Source: Candolleomyces eurysporus (taxonomy: Eukaryota > Basidiomycota > Agaricomycetes > Agaricales > Psathyrellaceae). From it: a stretch of 64,000 nt of DNA. The notes beneath the pieces were generated by a model that saw only the letters and a list, made by a program, of their open reading frames with translations, searched no databases and was not told where the DNA came from. A program made the translations under genes and the position numbers. Location of the stretch: NCBI GenBank assembly GCA_027579435.1, contig JANBPK010001038.1:165528-229527 (forward strand), written 5' to 3'. Below, one piece after another: positions 13,129 to 24,577 of the stretch (positions are counted from its first letter, which is position 1; the number at the start of each line of letters is the position of its first letter).

Positions 13129-14173
13129 AGTCAGGTGAGTCAAGTCTCTTGCAAGCTGGAGGCACTTTGAAGGTGATATTCATGAGCATTGATATATCCG
13201 AAGGCACTCACCTTGAGCTGAACTAGGGAGAGTCAGGTATGCACACAAGATGTGTTTGAGGTGCGTGGACTGTTCCCGCGCGTGCCAGCTGTCGGCTGCC
13301 TGCTCAGGCTACTGTCCGAAAACGCCTCCTAGGCGCATCAAGGTGGCGTGAACCATCACGGACTGTGGACCAGGACAAGAGTGTATTTTCGTATGTGACT
13401 CGGGACAAAATCATAGAGAAAAAGAGGAAACACAGGACTATGTGTCGGTTCTTTGACGAGCGGCCACAAAGAAAAAATACTTCGGCAAAAGACATTCTGT
13501 CTTCCACAGTGACAGTGCGAATGAGGGAAACAGAACACCCGAGCGGTCTTGCGGGGTTATGTACGACAGAGCCAGCATCATCGGAGGTGCCAACGCTTGC
13601 GAGCCGGCGGCGACGGCCGGTGATGTGACATTGTTTGAGTTGCGGCATTCAAGTCGTTGTCTGCCAACCAGCACCCAGTCCTTCCTATTGAGAGTATTTT
13701 TCCACTCGAAGGTTCTAGTACGCAGCCTCTAATTGGAATGTACTGGGCCTGTATCCTCCTCCTGTAGGGCGATATCCAACTCGGAGTGCGGCAGCGGCCG
13801 TCCCCCTGACTTGTAACACGGATTGACATGGATGGCCAGGTTGTGTAATCTAGCGGAACGATGGGTTCTTCGAAAATGATGACACGTCGATCCCAAACTT
13901 GCAAAACGATTCTGTGCGGTGTTCATAGCCCACCCTTTGCCGTTACATTAAACCATGTATAGGAGCAGGGGCCTGCCAAGTACCTGTTCTTCCTTCCCTG
14001 AACTTTCCACATATGAAATTAGCCTTATCCTCGTCAGAACTTCCGGGTTCACTCCCTTTCTCGGTCCGTGAAGGATTCGCAAGAAGGAGCGTAGCGGTAT
14101 GTGCGCACTTCTTGCCAATGACCCCGCTATTGCTACTCTAATAACACTCGCGTTCGGAAAGTCTATGCATCGT
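13129..14173. promoter_or_regulatory. Divergent upstream region, F-box copy 2 / DUF6533 copy 1
   Basis: About 1.05 kb between divergent starts. Next to the F-box gene it probably contains a 5' UTR intron (minus-strand AAG|gtgagt near 13210). From about 13275 to 14170 it matches 16350-17250 upstream of DUF6533 copy 2, and its right part matches about 19050-19420 upstream of copy 3. A minus-strand ORF here (13926-13729) is conserved between copies only because the DNA is duplicated; I do not call it a gene. Confidence 0.5.
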
Positions 14174-15755
14174 ATGTTTGAGAATTTCAGTGGGAGCATC
14201 TGCAGAGCTAACCACCGTCAAAGTGGTATCGTTGACACTATTTGTGAGTTTTTTNGGAATTATAAGTGCTTGACTATCTGTTGAGCCCGTGTTTCTTCTC
14301 GTCGGAGGTGCAGCTCGTGGACTATGTTCAAACATTGCCGATGGAGGTGAGGGAATTCCATTCGCTACGCCGACGCGCTTCTAACATCGTAATACGAGGT
14401 CGAATTTATGTGGCCACCACAGCTAAAACTGGGCCAAGTCCTGTTCTATGCTCTGCGATATACCTCATTCCTAGATCTGTCCCTGGCCCCATTTCGTACG
14501 TTCCGTATTCTGCACTAAAGTATCCATAATGTCCCCTTACTGTTCATTGCCAGTGCTCTTGAGCTCATCGATTTCAACTGAGGTTCTTGGAGAGCGACCA
14601 GCGTTGAGTGCGACCGCTGACACCATAATATAGGACTGCCGTCGGCTTTACATATTTGTCGGCTGTATGTGCTGCTGTGGACTTCATTGTCATATTCAAT
14701 CGGTGCGATGACGCTAACATCTCTTTACTCACAGGCTGCACCTTCTTCAATATGGTGCTTGCGGAAGGTAAATGATTATCGAAATGTCTTACTGATATTT
14801 AATACGACTTTTTGTCAGCCGTTCTGGTTTTGCGCGTCTACGCGCTTGGAGGGAGAGGACGGCGACTCAAAGCCTATCTTATCATTCATTTTGTTGTAGG
14901 CATCGCCGTCTCGATATTCCCCCATAATCTTGAATTAAACGTCCATCGTCTTAGCTCATAGATCTTGGGGCAACTGCACTGGGCATCACTTTCACTGGGA
15001 AATTTCAAGCTCATGGTGAGAGCACCAGTCGAGACACATCCATAGCGTGCTGATTATGCGCGTACTTCAGTCGCCTCGTTTGACGTAGCGCCATTTCCAA
15101 CATGCTGGGCACACGAAATGTTCAGGCCGAACCTCCTTTCCGCAGCATATGGTATGACGCTCTTCAATGAGCTCGGTAAGTTGACTTTCTTCTTGATCAT
15201 GAGCGACATGGATAGCTGACCGTCTTGAAAGTGGTCATGGCGATAACACTCTGGCTTGGGTACAGGAAGTTTAAATCTACGAATAGCCCCTTGTTGAATG
15301 TGTTTTATCGCGATGGGGCGTTCTATTTTGTTGCATTGACGAGTATGGTTCCTCTCCTCTCTGGCCTTCTTGTGATTCTGAAAGCTAAAAACAATTGGTT
15401 AATATTCAGTTGTTTCTGCGGCCAACATGCTGGTCAATGTAGTGGCACCGGTGCGCTCGACTTACTCCTGCTCTAGTTCAGCCAACTCATGCGGTACTCC
15501 TCCTAGATCCATTTTTTTGCTCTACTATCAGTGTAAGGAACAGCGCTGTCGCCGAGCCTTGTTACTCACTTTGAGCGTTACTGTGACAGGGTTCAGCGTG
15601 CAATCCACAGCATTCTTGCGACCCGGATGATTCTCCATCTGCGGAAGGTCGCGGCTGTCGGAGATGAACCTACTGTCGACTTACAAGGCCCTCTTACCCC
15701 TATCAGCTTTGGAGCCATTTCCACTCAGAGAATGACTGCCCCATCCGTTTGGTAA
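14174..15755 (+). pseudogene. DUF6533-type seven-helix membrane protein, copy 1 (frameshift in exon 1)
   Basis: Family of basidiomycete seven-transmembrane proteins of unknown function. About 11 exons can be followed by comparison with copy 2. Exons in order include VDYVQTLPME, VEFMWPPQLKLGQVLFYAL, DCRRLYIFVGC, FFNMVLAE, VLVLRVYALGGRGRRLKAY, LIDLGATALGITFTGKFQAH, VVMAITLWLGYRKFKS, VSAANMLVNVVAP and QRAIHSILATRMILHLRKVA, ending with TAA at 15753-15755. Exon 1 (MFENFSG) has one extra base relative to copy 2 (agtgggagc against agtggagt at about 14191), which throws the rest out of frame. No ATG is available in the corrected frame before two TAA stops upstream. The N at 14255 lies in intron 1. 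This could be a recent pseudogene or a sequence error. Confidence 0.7.
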
Positions 15756-17249
15756 CAGTAGGCGAGAGACGCGCTGAGCACCTTGGAAGGCTGTCGTATT
15801 TATACTCCATCAGTCGTCATCCAAGAACACCATCGCTTCCGGCTAATCATTTGGCACAGAAGATCCGACCACATGTGGATAGCAGCCCATTGAGCGAGGC
15901 TTTGGAGCTTCCGTTGGTAGGACAATTAATGAACCTGTCTTCGTGGCTCGTTACCCATCATCAAGTGAGCCAAGTCTCTTGCAAACTCAAATCACTCATG
16001 ATATTGACGAGCCTCGGTATTGCTTATCTAGAGACTTGCTGGAGACCTACCTTGAGCTGAACGGAAGGATGAGAGCAAGATACATGCACTGCTGATGTAT
16101 TTATACCCCAGAAGTAGTTGTCCGGGAAACGCCATTGTTGTCTGTCGGCGTGTTCACGAGGTTTGACTCAGATTTGGTCGAGACTGACATGATGTGGACG
16201 ACGGCCCCATTAAGGTGATATGGATGAGCACTGGGATTTCCGAAGGCTTGAGAGACACCCAGCTTGAGCTGAACCAAGCAAGAAGACTCAGGTATGCGTG
16301 CAAGAAACGTGCACTTGAGTGCATATGTATTTAATATTTATTATTTATACCCGCGTGTGCCAGCTGTCCGAGAACGCCCCACTAGGTGCATCAAGGTGGC
16401 GTTAACCATCACGGCGGCATAAATTCTGTGGACCAAGACGAAAAGTATTTGTTGGTTACAGTATTTACCTCAGGGCAAAATCGGGGACTCGAAGAGGAAA
16501 AATAGGACTATATGTTGGTTCTTGGACGTCCAACAATCCCCACGGAAGCAGACTATAGCTTGGTTAATCTACATCCTTCTCTCCTAAAACCGTCGAGATC
16601 ACCGGAGCTATCTTGTCAGACATTCTGTCTTTGTGACAACTCAGAGAGCGAGCATCATCAGAGCTGCAAGCGCTTGTGGGCGGTGATGTGACGCCCTTTG
16701 AGTTACGGCGTTCAAGCCGGCCAACCAGCACCTAATCCTTCCTCTTGAAAGCAGTTTTCCTCCTGAAGGTCCTATTACACAACCCCTAATTGGAATATAC
16801 TAGGTCCACATCCTCCTACAGGGCGGTATCCGACTCGGAGCGGGTAAGTGGCCGTCCCCGCGACTTGTAACGCGGATCATCTACATGGATGGCTAAGTTG
16901 TGTAATAGCGGAAACGAGGGGGTCCTCGAAAATGATGGCACGCCGATCCCAAACCTGAAAAGCGATTCTCGGCAGTGCTCATATCCTCAACATAGCCACC
17001 TTTTGCCAGTACATTAACCCATGTATAGTGTATAGTAGGAGCCAACCAAGTTAACCTGTTCTTCCTGTCTTTGACCCCTTGACTTTTCCCTATGAAGTTG
17101 GCCTTGTCCATGCCAGAACTTCCAGGTTCACTGCCTTTCTCGGTCCGCGAAGGATTTGCGAGGAGGACCACAGCGGTATGTGCGCAGTTCTTGCCAATGA
17201 CCCCGTTATTACTGCGCTCATACTCGCGTTCGGAAAGTCTATGTATCGT
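15756..17249. repeat. Tandem-duplication junction with F-box 5'-end fragments
   Basis: 15935-16080 repeats the start of F-box copy 2 in the same orientation: the string tcgtggctcgttacccat encodes, on the minus strand, MGNEPR and then diverges. The matching 5' flank follows. A second, partial repeat of that flank lies at 16216-16340 (cttgagctgaac, then ctcaggtatgc). From about 16350 to 17249 the DNA matches 13275-14173, the upstream region of DUF6533 copy 1. Start-to-start spacing of copies 1 and 2 is 3,076 bp and stop-to-stop spacing is 3,079 bp, so this is a tandem segmental duplication with its breakpoint inside the F-box gene. Confidence 0.75.
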
Positions 17250-18834
17250 ATGTTTGAGAATTTCAGTGGAGTATCCGCAGGGCTAACTACCGTCACAGTG
17301 GTATCTTTGACACTGTTTGTGAGTTACTCGGAACTCCAAGCGCTTGATTATCTGCTGAGTCCGTGATTCTTTCGTTGGAGGTGCAGCTCGCGGACTATGT
17401 TCAAACATTGCCGATGGAGGTGAGGGAATTCCCTCTGCTATGCCGAAGGGCTTTAACATCGCAATTATATACAAGGTCGAATTTATGTGGCCACCACAAC
17501 TAAAACTGGGCCAAATCTTATTCTATGCTTTGCGATATATCCCATTCCTAGATCTGTCTCTGCCTCCGTTTCGTGCGTCCCATATTCTGCACTGATGTTT
17601 CCATATTGCCTCCTCACTGTTCACTGCCAGTGCTCTTGAGTTCTTCGATCTCAACCGAGGTTCTTGAGCCACGACCAGCCTTGAGTGCGACTGCTGACAC
17701 CATAAGTTAGGTCTGCCGAGGTATTCACATATTTATCGGCTGTATGTGCTACTGTGTCCTTCACTGTCGCATTCAATCTATGTGACAATGCTAACGTCTC
17801 CCTACTTACAGGCTGCACCTTCTTCAACATGGTTCTGGCGGAAGGTAAGCGATCATTCAAATATCTTGCCAATATTCATTTCGACTTTTGATCAGCTGTT
17901 CTGGTTTTACGCGTCTACGCGCTTGGAGGGAGAGGACGGCGACTCAAAATCTATCTTATCGCTCATTTTGTTGTATGCATCGCCATCTCGATTATCCCCC
18001 GTAATCTCGGATTAACTGTCCGTCGTCTTAGCTGATAGATTTTGGGGCAACTGCATTGGGCCTCACCTTCATTGTGAAATTTCGAGCTCATAGTGAGAGT
18101 ACCACTCGAGAAAAATCCATAAATTACTGATTCTGCGCGTACTTCAGTTGCCTCATTCGATGTAACGCCATTTCCTACGTGCTGGGCACACGAAATGTTC
18201 AGGCCTAAACTCCTTTCTGCAGCATATGGGATGATTCTCTTCAACGAGCTAGGTAAGTTGACTTTTTTTTTAATGGGACTGAGAGCTAACCGTCTTGAAA
18301 GTGGTCATGGCGATAACATTATGGCTTGGGTACAGGAAGTTTAAATCTACGAATAGCCCCTTGTTTAATGTATTTTATCGCGATGGAGCGTTCTATTTTG
18401 TTGCCTTGACGAGTATGTTTCCTCTCCTTACCAGCGTCTCCTTCAACGTGTGATTCTGAAAGCTAACAGCAATTAATTAATATTCAGTTGTTTCCGCGGC
18501 CAACATGCTGGTCAATGTAGCAGCACCGGTGCGCTCGACTTACTTCTGCTCGAGTTAAGCCAACTCATGCGGTGGTCCTCCAAGATCCATTTTTTTGCCC
18601 TACTATCAGTGTAAGGAGCAATTTTGTTTTTGAGTATTCGTTACTCACTTTGAGCGTTACTGTAATAGGGCTCAGCGTGCGATCCACAGCATTCTTGCGA
18701 CCCGGATGATTCTTCATCTGCGGAAGGTCGTGGCTGTCGGAGATGAACCCACCGTTGACTTTCAAGGCCGTCTTAGCCCTATAGGCTTTGCGGCCATCTC
18801 CACTCAGATAACCCCTGCATCATCCGCTCAGTAA
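17250..18834 (+). CDS. DUF6533-type seven-helix membrane protein, copy 2 (intact multi-exon gene)
   Basis: The longest single-frame exon is only about 150 nt, so ORF scanning misses this gene. My model: MFENFSGVSAGLTTVTVVSL (exon 1); VQLADYVQTLPME; VEFMWPPQLKLGQILFYALR; LLSSSISTE; VCRGIHIFIGC; FFNMVLAE; VLVLRVYALGGRGRRLKIY; LIDFGATALGLTFIVKFRAH; FDVAPFP-like TFDVTPFPTCWAHEMF region (SFDVTPFPTCWAHEMF); VVMAITLWLGYRKFKS to FYFVALT; VSAANMLVNVAAP; IHFFALLS; QRAIHSILATRMILHLRKVV, ending SSAQ, TAA at 18832. Each join uses a GT donor and AG acceptor, and I found no stop or frameshift. The hydrophobic stretches and the L-x-LRVYALGGR motif fit DUF6533 proteins (receptor-like topology, function unknown). 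The start is uncertain: an ATG at 17241 is in frame. Confidence 0.75.
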
Positions 18835-19423
18835 CAGTAGGCGAGAAACACACTGAGCACCTTGGAATGCTGTAATGCACATGCCGTATTTATGCCCCGC
18901 ACAAGTCGTTCAAGAATGACATTACTTCCACCTAATCATTTGGCACAGAAGTCCCAACTACACGTGGATGGACTCAGATGCCTGAGGGTGTTAACAGCGC
19001 AGAAACTCTTGGCTGGAGTGGACTAGATCTGTATCTCTTTCCATCCCGGCCCATGCAGGGCGATATCCCATCCGGAGCGTTGAAGCGGCCGCCGCCCTAC
19101 GCAGATTGACATGATAGCGGGGCTGTGCAATCGCCGAACGAGGGGGTCCTCATAAATGATGGCACGTCTATCCCAAACTCCAAACGCAATTCGGTGCCGT
19201 GTTCAAATTTTTAGATTATAAACCTACCTGGTACCGGTACATTAAACATGTAGCAGGAGCAAATCCAACGTGCTCCTCCTTTGGTATCCATGTCCGAGCT
19301 CGTCCCAGGGTCAATCCCCTTGCCAATCCCTGAAGCTTTCGCAAGGAGGTGTATAGCGGTACGCGGTTCTTGCGAATGGCCCCGGTTTCTCTGTTCTAAC
19401 GGTTTGAGAAGTCCATGCATCGT
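18835..19423. repeat. Spacer between DUF6533 copies 2 and 3
   Basis: 18835-18972 matches the 3' flank of copy 1 (15756-15890): gagcaccttggaa and ctaatcatttggcacagaag occur in both. From about 19050 the DNA matches the upstream region of copy 2 (gagggggtcctc, atgatggcacg, tcccaaac). The short segment 18973-19050 matches nothing else here. The F-box 5' fragment found before copy 2 is absent. Confidence 0.6.
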
Positions 19424-21063
19424 ATGTTTCAGCATTTTAGCGGAGCAGTCGTAGAATTAATCATCTAAAGTGCTGGCACTGACTTTATTCGTGAGTATTT
19501 TGGAACTTTGGATGCGTTTGATAACTGAACCCGTATTCCTTTTTGTTGGAGGATGCAGCTCGTGGACTATATTGAGGCATTGCCGATGGAGGTGAGAAGG
19601 TTCCCTTCGAGTTTATGATTCCGGTGCGCGATTGATACCGAGAATAGATCGAATTTATGTGGTCATCACAGCTAAATTTAGGCCAAGTCCTTTTTTATGC
19701 TCTGCGGTATATCCCATTCCTAGATTTGCCCCTTGCATCGTCTCGTGCGTTCACTGTTCTGCCCTAATGGTGTTTATGTATTGTTTCCTTACTGTTCATT
19801 TCCAGTGGTCATGAGCTCGTCGCTCTCAGCCAAGGTCCTTATATGTTATATGATCACCAACTTGCGTGCTTTTGTGCTGACCCCATGACAGAGCTGCCGA
19901 GCACTTTACATATACATTGGCTGTATGTCCTTTTTTTCTCGTATTTCTGATTGACGACGGTGACACCCCACAGCCTGCATCTTCTTCAACATGGTTCTGG
20001 CAGAGGGTAAGTGACCATCAAATCATCCTCTTGAGATACGATCCAATAGTTTTGGGTCAGCAATTCTGTTTTTGCGTGTCTACGCACTTGGAGGGAGAGG
20101 ATGTCGGCTTAGAGCGTATCTTATTGGGCATTTTGTTGTACGTATTGCTACGCCGATGTTCTCCGATAGCCTCGAACACTGATAGTCCGTCGTCTCAGCT
20201 CATTCATCTCGGGGCAACTGCGCTAGGGCTCACATTTGCGGCAGAAATTCAGGCACAGAGTCAGTCACTCATCCTGGATTCCCGATTGAGACGCGTGCAT
20301 TCTCAACTAACTCTGCGCGTGATTTAGTTGTTACATTCGATGTAGCCCCGTTTCCTACTTGCTGGGCACTTAAGCTGGTCAGACCAACTCTCCTGACCGC
20401 AGCGTATGGCATGGTTCTCTTCAATGAGTTCGGTAAGTTGACTTTTCATATGAGCACCGTGGAGAGCTGACCTTCTGAAAGTGGTCATGATAATAACACT
20501 ATGGCTTGGATACAAGAAATTCAAATCTACAAACAGCCCCTTGTTTAATGTGTTTTNATCGCGACGGGGCATTCTATTTTGTTGCGTTAACGAGTACGTT
20601 TCCTCCCTCTCTGGCGTTTCCTCTATATGAAAGCCGACAATCATTGACCAATATTCAGTTGTTTCTACAGCCAACATCTTGGTCAACATACTGGCACCGG
20701 TACGCTTGATTGACTGCCGCTTGGGTTAAATAAGCTCACGTAGTGCTCCTTCCAGATCCATTACTTTTCCTTGTTATCAGTGTAAGGACTCGGCAGTCTT
20801 GCTGTCTCTAGCCGTGATTTCTCACTTTTGCCTCTTACTGAAACAGGGTTCAACGCACAATCCACAGCATTCTCGCGACTCGGATGATTCTCCACCTGCG
20901 GAAAGTCGCCGCTGCCAGGGATGAAACTACAGCCTTCGACTTTGACTTGCGAAGCCCTCTTGCCCCTATAAGCTTTGCTACCATTGCCACTCAGACAACG
21001 ACTCCATCATCTTGCCACCATCTGTCTGTGAACAGTAGTATGACGTTTGTTTCTGACATATAA
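19424..21063 (+). pseudogene. DUF6533-type membrane protein, copy 3 (disrupted)
   Basis: More diverged third copy. Exon 1 (MFQHFSGAVVELII) runs into TAA because it is 2 nt shorter than exon 1 of copy 2. The second exon also has one extra base at its acceptor (ggaggatgcag against ggaggtgcag). Later exons are well conserved: VMSSSLSAK, SCRALYIYIGC, CIFFNMVLAE, ILFLRVYALGGRGCRLRAY, LIHLGATALGLTFAAEIQAQ and QRTIHSILATRMILHLRKVA, with a longer C-terminal tail to TAA at 21061. An N at 20557 adds one base inside the LNVFYRDG exon. Non-functional as written; the distal exons look only mildly decayed. Confidence 0.7.
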
Positions 21064-21575
21064 TAGCTTACACATTTATTGCTCTTGACTACGCATACTG
21101 AAGTTTGACATGGGACTCGGTTGAAGGCACGAAATCAGGCAACGCTACACCTATTCTTGCGACCGAGTACAGACACTTTTGGCGTGGCACACATACTTTG
21201 GAGAGAACATCCACCTGCGGACTATTGAGACCGTCATATGTGACGTTTATTTGGATTACCGGAATTTGACCCCGAACAATCATTTCCTGCTCTATGCTCT
21301 GCGGGTAATGAGGTGACCACAGGAATAGCGCTATCTCGACTAACCATCGAGGATACTCGCCCTGACGCTTGCTGAATGATTCCTCGCAATATACCCAGGA
21401 ACAAGGTCGATGACTTCATTCACCTCTTCACGTCATACTCAGAAAATGTAAAGTGCAATGAAATTGAGGCAACAGAAGGGAGGCAGAGATACACAGAAGG
21501 GAGGCATAGATACCACTAAGTGAGTTATAAACTTCACTCGCTGATCAAACAGTCAGCTCAATACGAAGAGAGCAC
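21064..21575. other. Intergenic, convergent 3' ends
   Basis: Lies between the 3' ends of DUF6533 copy 3 (+) and the hypothetical gene (-). A short direct repeat cacagaagggaggca(ga/ta)gata occurs twice at about 21472-21512. No coding signal that I trust. Confidence 0.5.
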
Positions 21576-22514
21576 TCATCCTGAGGCTACGGGCTCCGTT
21601 TTGAACGGGTTCTCGTTTCCGTAAAAGTCTTTTGCAGCTTGGACGATGAGCAATGGTACACCAAGAGAACATTTATTTCGCTCCTCTGTTGTCACACCCT
21701 TAACACGAGCTTCGAACTGAAATGATTCCAGAAATCAGCAATTATGTGTCAAGAAAATAAGGATAAAAAAGCCACTCACCGCGTCGTTGATGTACGTACT
21801 CGTCCTCGGGTTGGAGACTAGATCGAGGTTAACACGCGAAAACTTTCTCAAGTAGAAGGTCCCCATGTACTTGAAGTATCCCGGCATGGCGCTGCCTTCC
21901 AAAAACAGAGTGACAGCATGCTTATCAAAAACTCTCAGGTCGTCGAGGTACGGTCCGGTCCACTCAGCCTCGTACCGAAGACAAAAGGCCTCAATGACAC
22001 CATAAGTGCCGACACTCTTTGCCAGGTTGTAGTTCATGAATGCGAATCCATCCTGGCCGATTTTGATATGGTGTGGACCGACGAGACAATCGCGTCTAAT
22101 CATAAGGGGCTTGAAAAATCTCTTCTGAGGTAGTAAAAACGAGGTGAGCAAGGACCAGAGCTACTCGCGAAGTCATGAATTTACCTCTCTGTTTATCCGC
22201 AGAATTTCCTCTTCAGTGTAATAGGGTCCGCTCGTGCATACCGTTTCGCTGGGCTTTCCGGTATATTGAGACATGATTCCTTCGCACCAGAAGCGATTAT
22301 ACTCCTCCTCGAATACATCTTTGCGGCTCTCCTCTGCGATCAGTTTTGCCTCATGGGCCGCTCGTTTATGAATATCTGCCCTTCGTGCTGCGAGAGAATT
22401 TGAAGAGTCGCGAGGGGCTGTGAGCGTAGCGAGCATTGTCAAGGCTGGTACGATGAATGATAAGATGAGTGCGAGTATCGGGGACTGCGAGGTTGGATGG
22501 AGAATTTCAGTCAA
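21576..22514 (-). CDS. Hypothetical protein with N-terminal hydrophobic segment
   Basis: Three exons with clean GT-AG joins: 22514-22185, 22124-21780 and 21716-21576, giving about 270 residues. The ATG at 22514 is followed by a hydrophobic stretch ILALILSFIVPALTMLATL, a signal peptide or anchor. Then come a charged helical region (RRADIHKRAAHEAKLIAEES), WCEGIMSQYTGKPSETVC, and in exon 2 conserved-looking text such as HHIKIGQDGFAFMNYNLA and YEAEWTGPYLDDLRVFDKHA. The last exon ends FYGNENPFKTEPVASG, TGA at 21576. I do not recognise the family. The gene lies convergent with DUF6533 copy 3. Confidence 0.7.
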
Positions 22515-23789
22515 TTTGCCCCATTTTTATATACATGGGCAATATGTGCTTTGAACGCCCAATTGTGGGATAGCGAGGTGACCGAATCAATGGGTCAAAG
22601 TGACGGAAGCAACAGTCGAGTGCTTTGAGCTTGAATGTGGCGCTGAGAACGCGTCGGAGCTTCAATTTTCGTACGGTTGAAACGAGTGTGGCTTTGACCT
22701 TTCGTCAGTTCCCGAAGAAGAGTTCTCGGAGAAGATGCATTCATCCACGCCATGACAATCGCGTTGAGCTCAATATTGCTTTCCCGGTGACAAGTACAGG
22801 TCTGTCGGCATGTTTATCTCTTGACGCCTACCCCACCTAAACTTTGAATTGCCGGCGTCTAGTGATTGAAACAGAAGGTAATGCTTGGTTTGGTAACATG
22901 ATGTCGACATACCATAGGCTTGGGCTTTGCCCTCTCGCGATTGGCTGAGTCTTGGGAGAGTGTGGCACTCTTATGAGGCGGTACCAACGCTTTTGCTTCC
23001 CTTCTTTCTCAAACCCTCCCCCAAATTATCTAGCCTACCCATTTCCTCATTGTTACGCCTACCGACACGAAAATCGAAAATTTATCATTATGTACGACTC
23101 TGGGACTTGGAGTGCCCCTTTTCAACGTCCACTATTGCGCTCCCAACCAACCGATCAAATCGCTTATCGGTCTTTATTTCTCCTTCCATATCTTTGATAC
23201 CCCGTCGTCGCGGCCACAACACGCCAGGTGCAATTAGGCCTAGGGTAGGTGATCGTAAATGGCGCAGAATGGAACGGCTCCAAATTCCACATGCTGGCTT
23301 GCAAAGATAGCAGGAGCACTGAAGATGAGCAAAACAGATTTTCAGTCCAAGGTTTGGAAAAGATTGACCGCACGTACTAAAATATGAACTCATTGGAAGA
23401 CCTGCCAGATGGCCTCGACATCCGCGTGTGCCAGAGCCAACGACACCCACCAATCAGCGCTAGCTGGTGTAGGAAGGGCCTTGGATTGTGCGCTGGGCCG
23501 AAGAATATATGTGATAATCGCAATGCGGACCAAGAAACGGAGAAAACTTTCCGGAAATGAACCTTGGGCCGGGGCCGCCTCGCATCCCCCTTCAGTACCA
23601 TTGAGTCAGATTCACACTTCGCAACATAAAACTTCACCAAGAAGTAGACTCACTTGCACATGCTCGAACAAAGTCATCCCAGATGAACGCCAGCGCCTCG
23701 GAATATTCAACATACAGTCCCCCGCAACGGCCAGGACTCCTGAGGAAGTCGAGCAGTGATTTGTGGTAAATACCATAACTAGTCGTTGC
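22515..23789. other. Intergenic stretch without a supported gene
   Basis: About 1.3 kb. ORFs of 80-127 codons occur on both strands around 22.9-23.7 kb, but they overlap each other, are Ser/Arg/Pro-rich and show no motif I know. I see no gene here. Confidence 0.45.
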
Positions 23790-24257
23790 TTAGTCGTTGG
23801 GACCCGGGATCCTAATGAGCGAGTGAAGGTTTCCGAGTAAATGCTCAGCCTCGCTGCTCTCCGGGTCCGTTTGCAGGAGCAAATTTATGTTGGAAGCGAC
23901 GCGCAGGTCGTACGGAGCCTGTGAGCTGAAGACTATCGCGATATAGATGATAACGTGAATCCACCGTATCGAAAGATCTGGATCTGGACTGGACTCCAAG
24001 ATGTGTGTGTACAATACGCCCAATGTTTCAAGTGGGTTTGAAGTTGATTTCTGAGTTGCTTCTATCTTCAAGATAGCCTCTAGCAAGGCCTCCGGAGGTT
24101 CTCGATGACCCATATCAAGGAACCGAATGACAGTTGCGGCGTAGATGAACTGGCCCGACGCGTTCTCAACCAAGGTCTGGATCGTTCCTGGCGGTGGCGA
24201 CGAGGGAGAAACGCGATAACGAAGAACGTTGCGCCTAAACGACCATTTGCCGCGCAC
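23790..24257 (-). pseudogene. Fragment of a NACHT/NWD-type STAND NTPase
   Basis: One open stretch of about 155 codons. It contains the block IQTLVENASGQFIYAATVIR, then EALLEAILKI, PLETLGVLYTHILESSP and DPDLSIRWIHVI. This string is characteristic of the segment just C-terminal to the NACHT NTPase domain in basidiomycete NWD/NACHT proteins (innate-immunity-like STAND proteins). The P-loop, Walker B and sensor regions that should lie upstream are not found at 24258-24577, where the next gene's 3' end already begins. The downstream repeat domain is also missing. I read it as a degraded remnant. Confidence 0.6.
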
Positions 24258-24577
24258 CGATCTGCCTCATCTTTGCTGATCTGACATATCTTGGCGAGTC
24301 ATACAACAGTAAGTCAATAATGCCACTTTCGAAGTGCCGTTCAACAATCGCCGCTAATGTACAACCGACTCCTGGCTCACTGCCAAAATTGGAGAAAAGG
24401 CAGAGCCTGCACGTCTTAGCGTTCGCCAGTCACTTGGATTGTAAGACCGAGGTATATATTTGAATCCCAATAAATAACTTAAAAATAGGGTATATCTTTT
24501 CACTTGAACTACCTGAAGACACTGTCAGCTCAGCCATGTATGCATACACCACGACAAACTCACTGTATCGCTTTTTC
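24258..24577. other. Intergenic between the NACHT remnant and the GH3 gene
   Basis: 3' flank of the GH3 gene. Possible decayed coding sequence of the NACHT remnant in the first about 80 bases (minus strand, YDSPRYVRSAK). AT-rich around 24470-24495. Nothing else seen. Confidence 0.4.

Noticed and set aside
13578..13926. Minus-strand ORFs upstream of DUF6533 copy 1, partly conserved upstream of copies 2 and 3
   Set aside because: Conservation is explained by DNA duplication; copies 2 and 3 carry frame changes and no domain is recognisable.
14174..21063. Reading the three-fold repeat as a transposable element
   Set aside because: The repeat encodes exons of a seven-helix protein with conserved splice sites and has no terminal repeats, integrase or transposase; tandem segmental duplication explains it.
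22927..23759. Overlapping ORFs of 80-127 codons on both strands
   Set aside because: They overlap one another, are Ser/Arg/Pro-rich and lack motifs, so I see no basis for a gene call.
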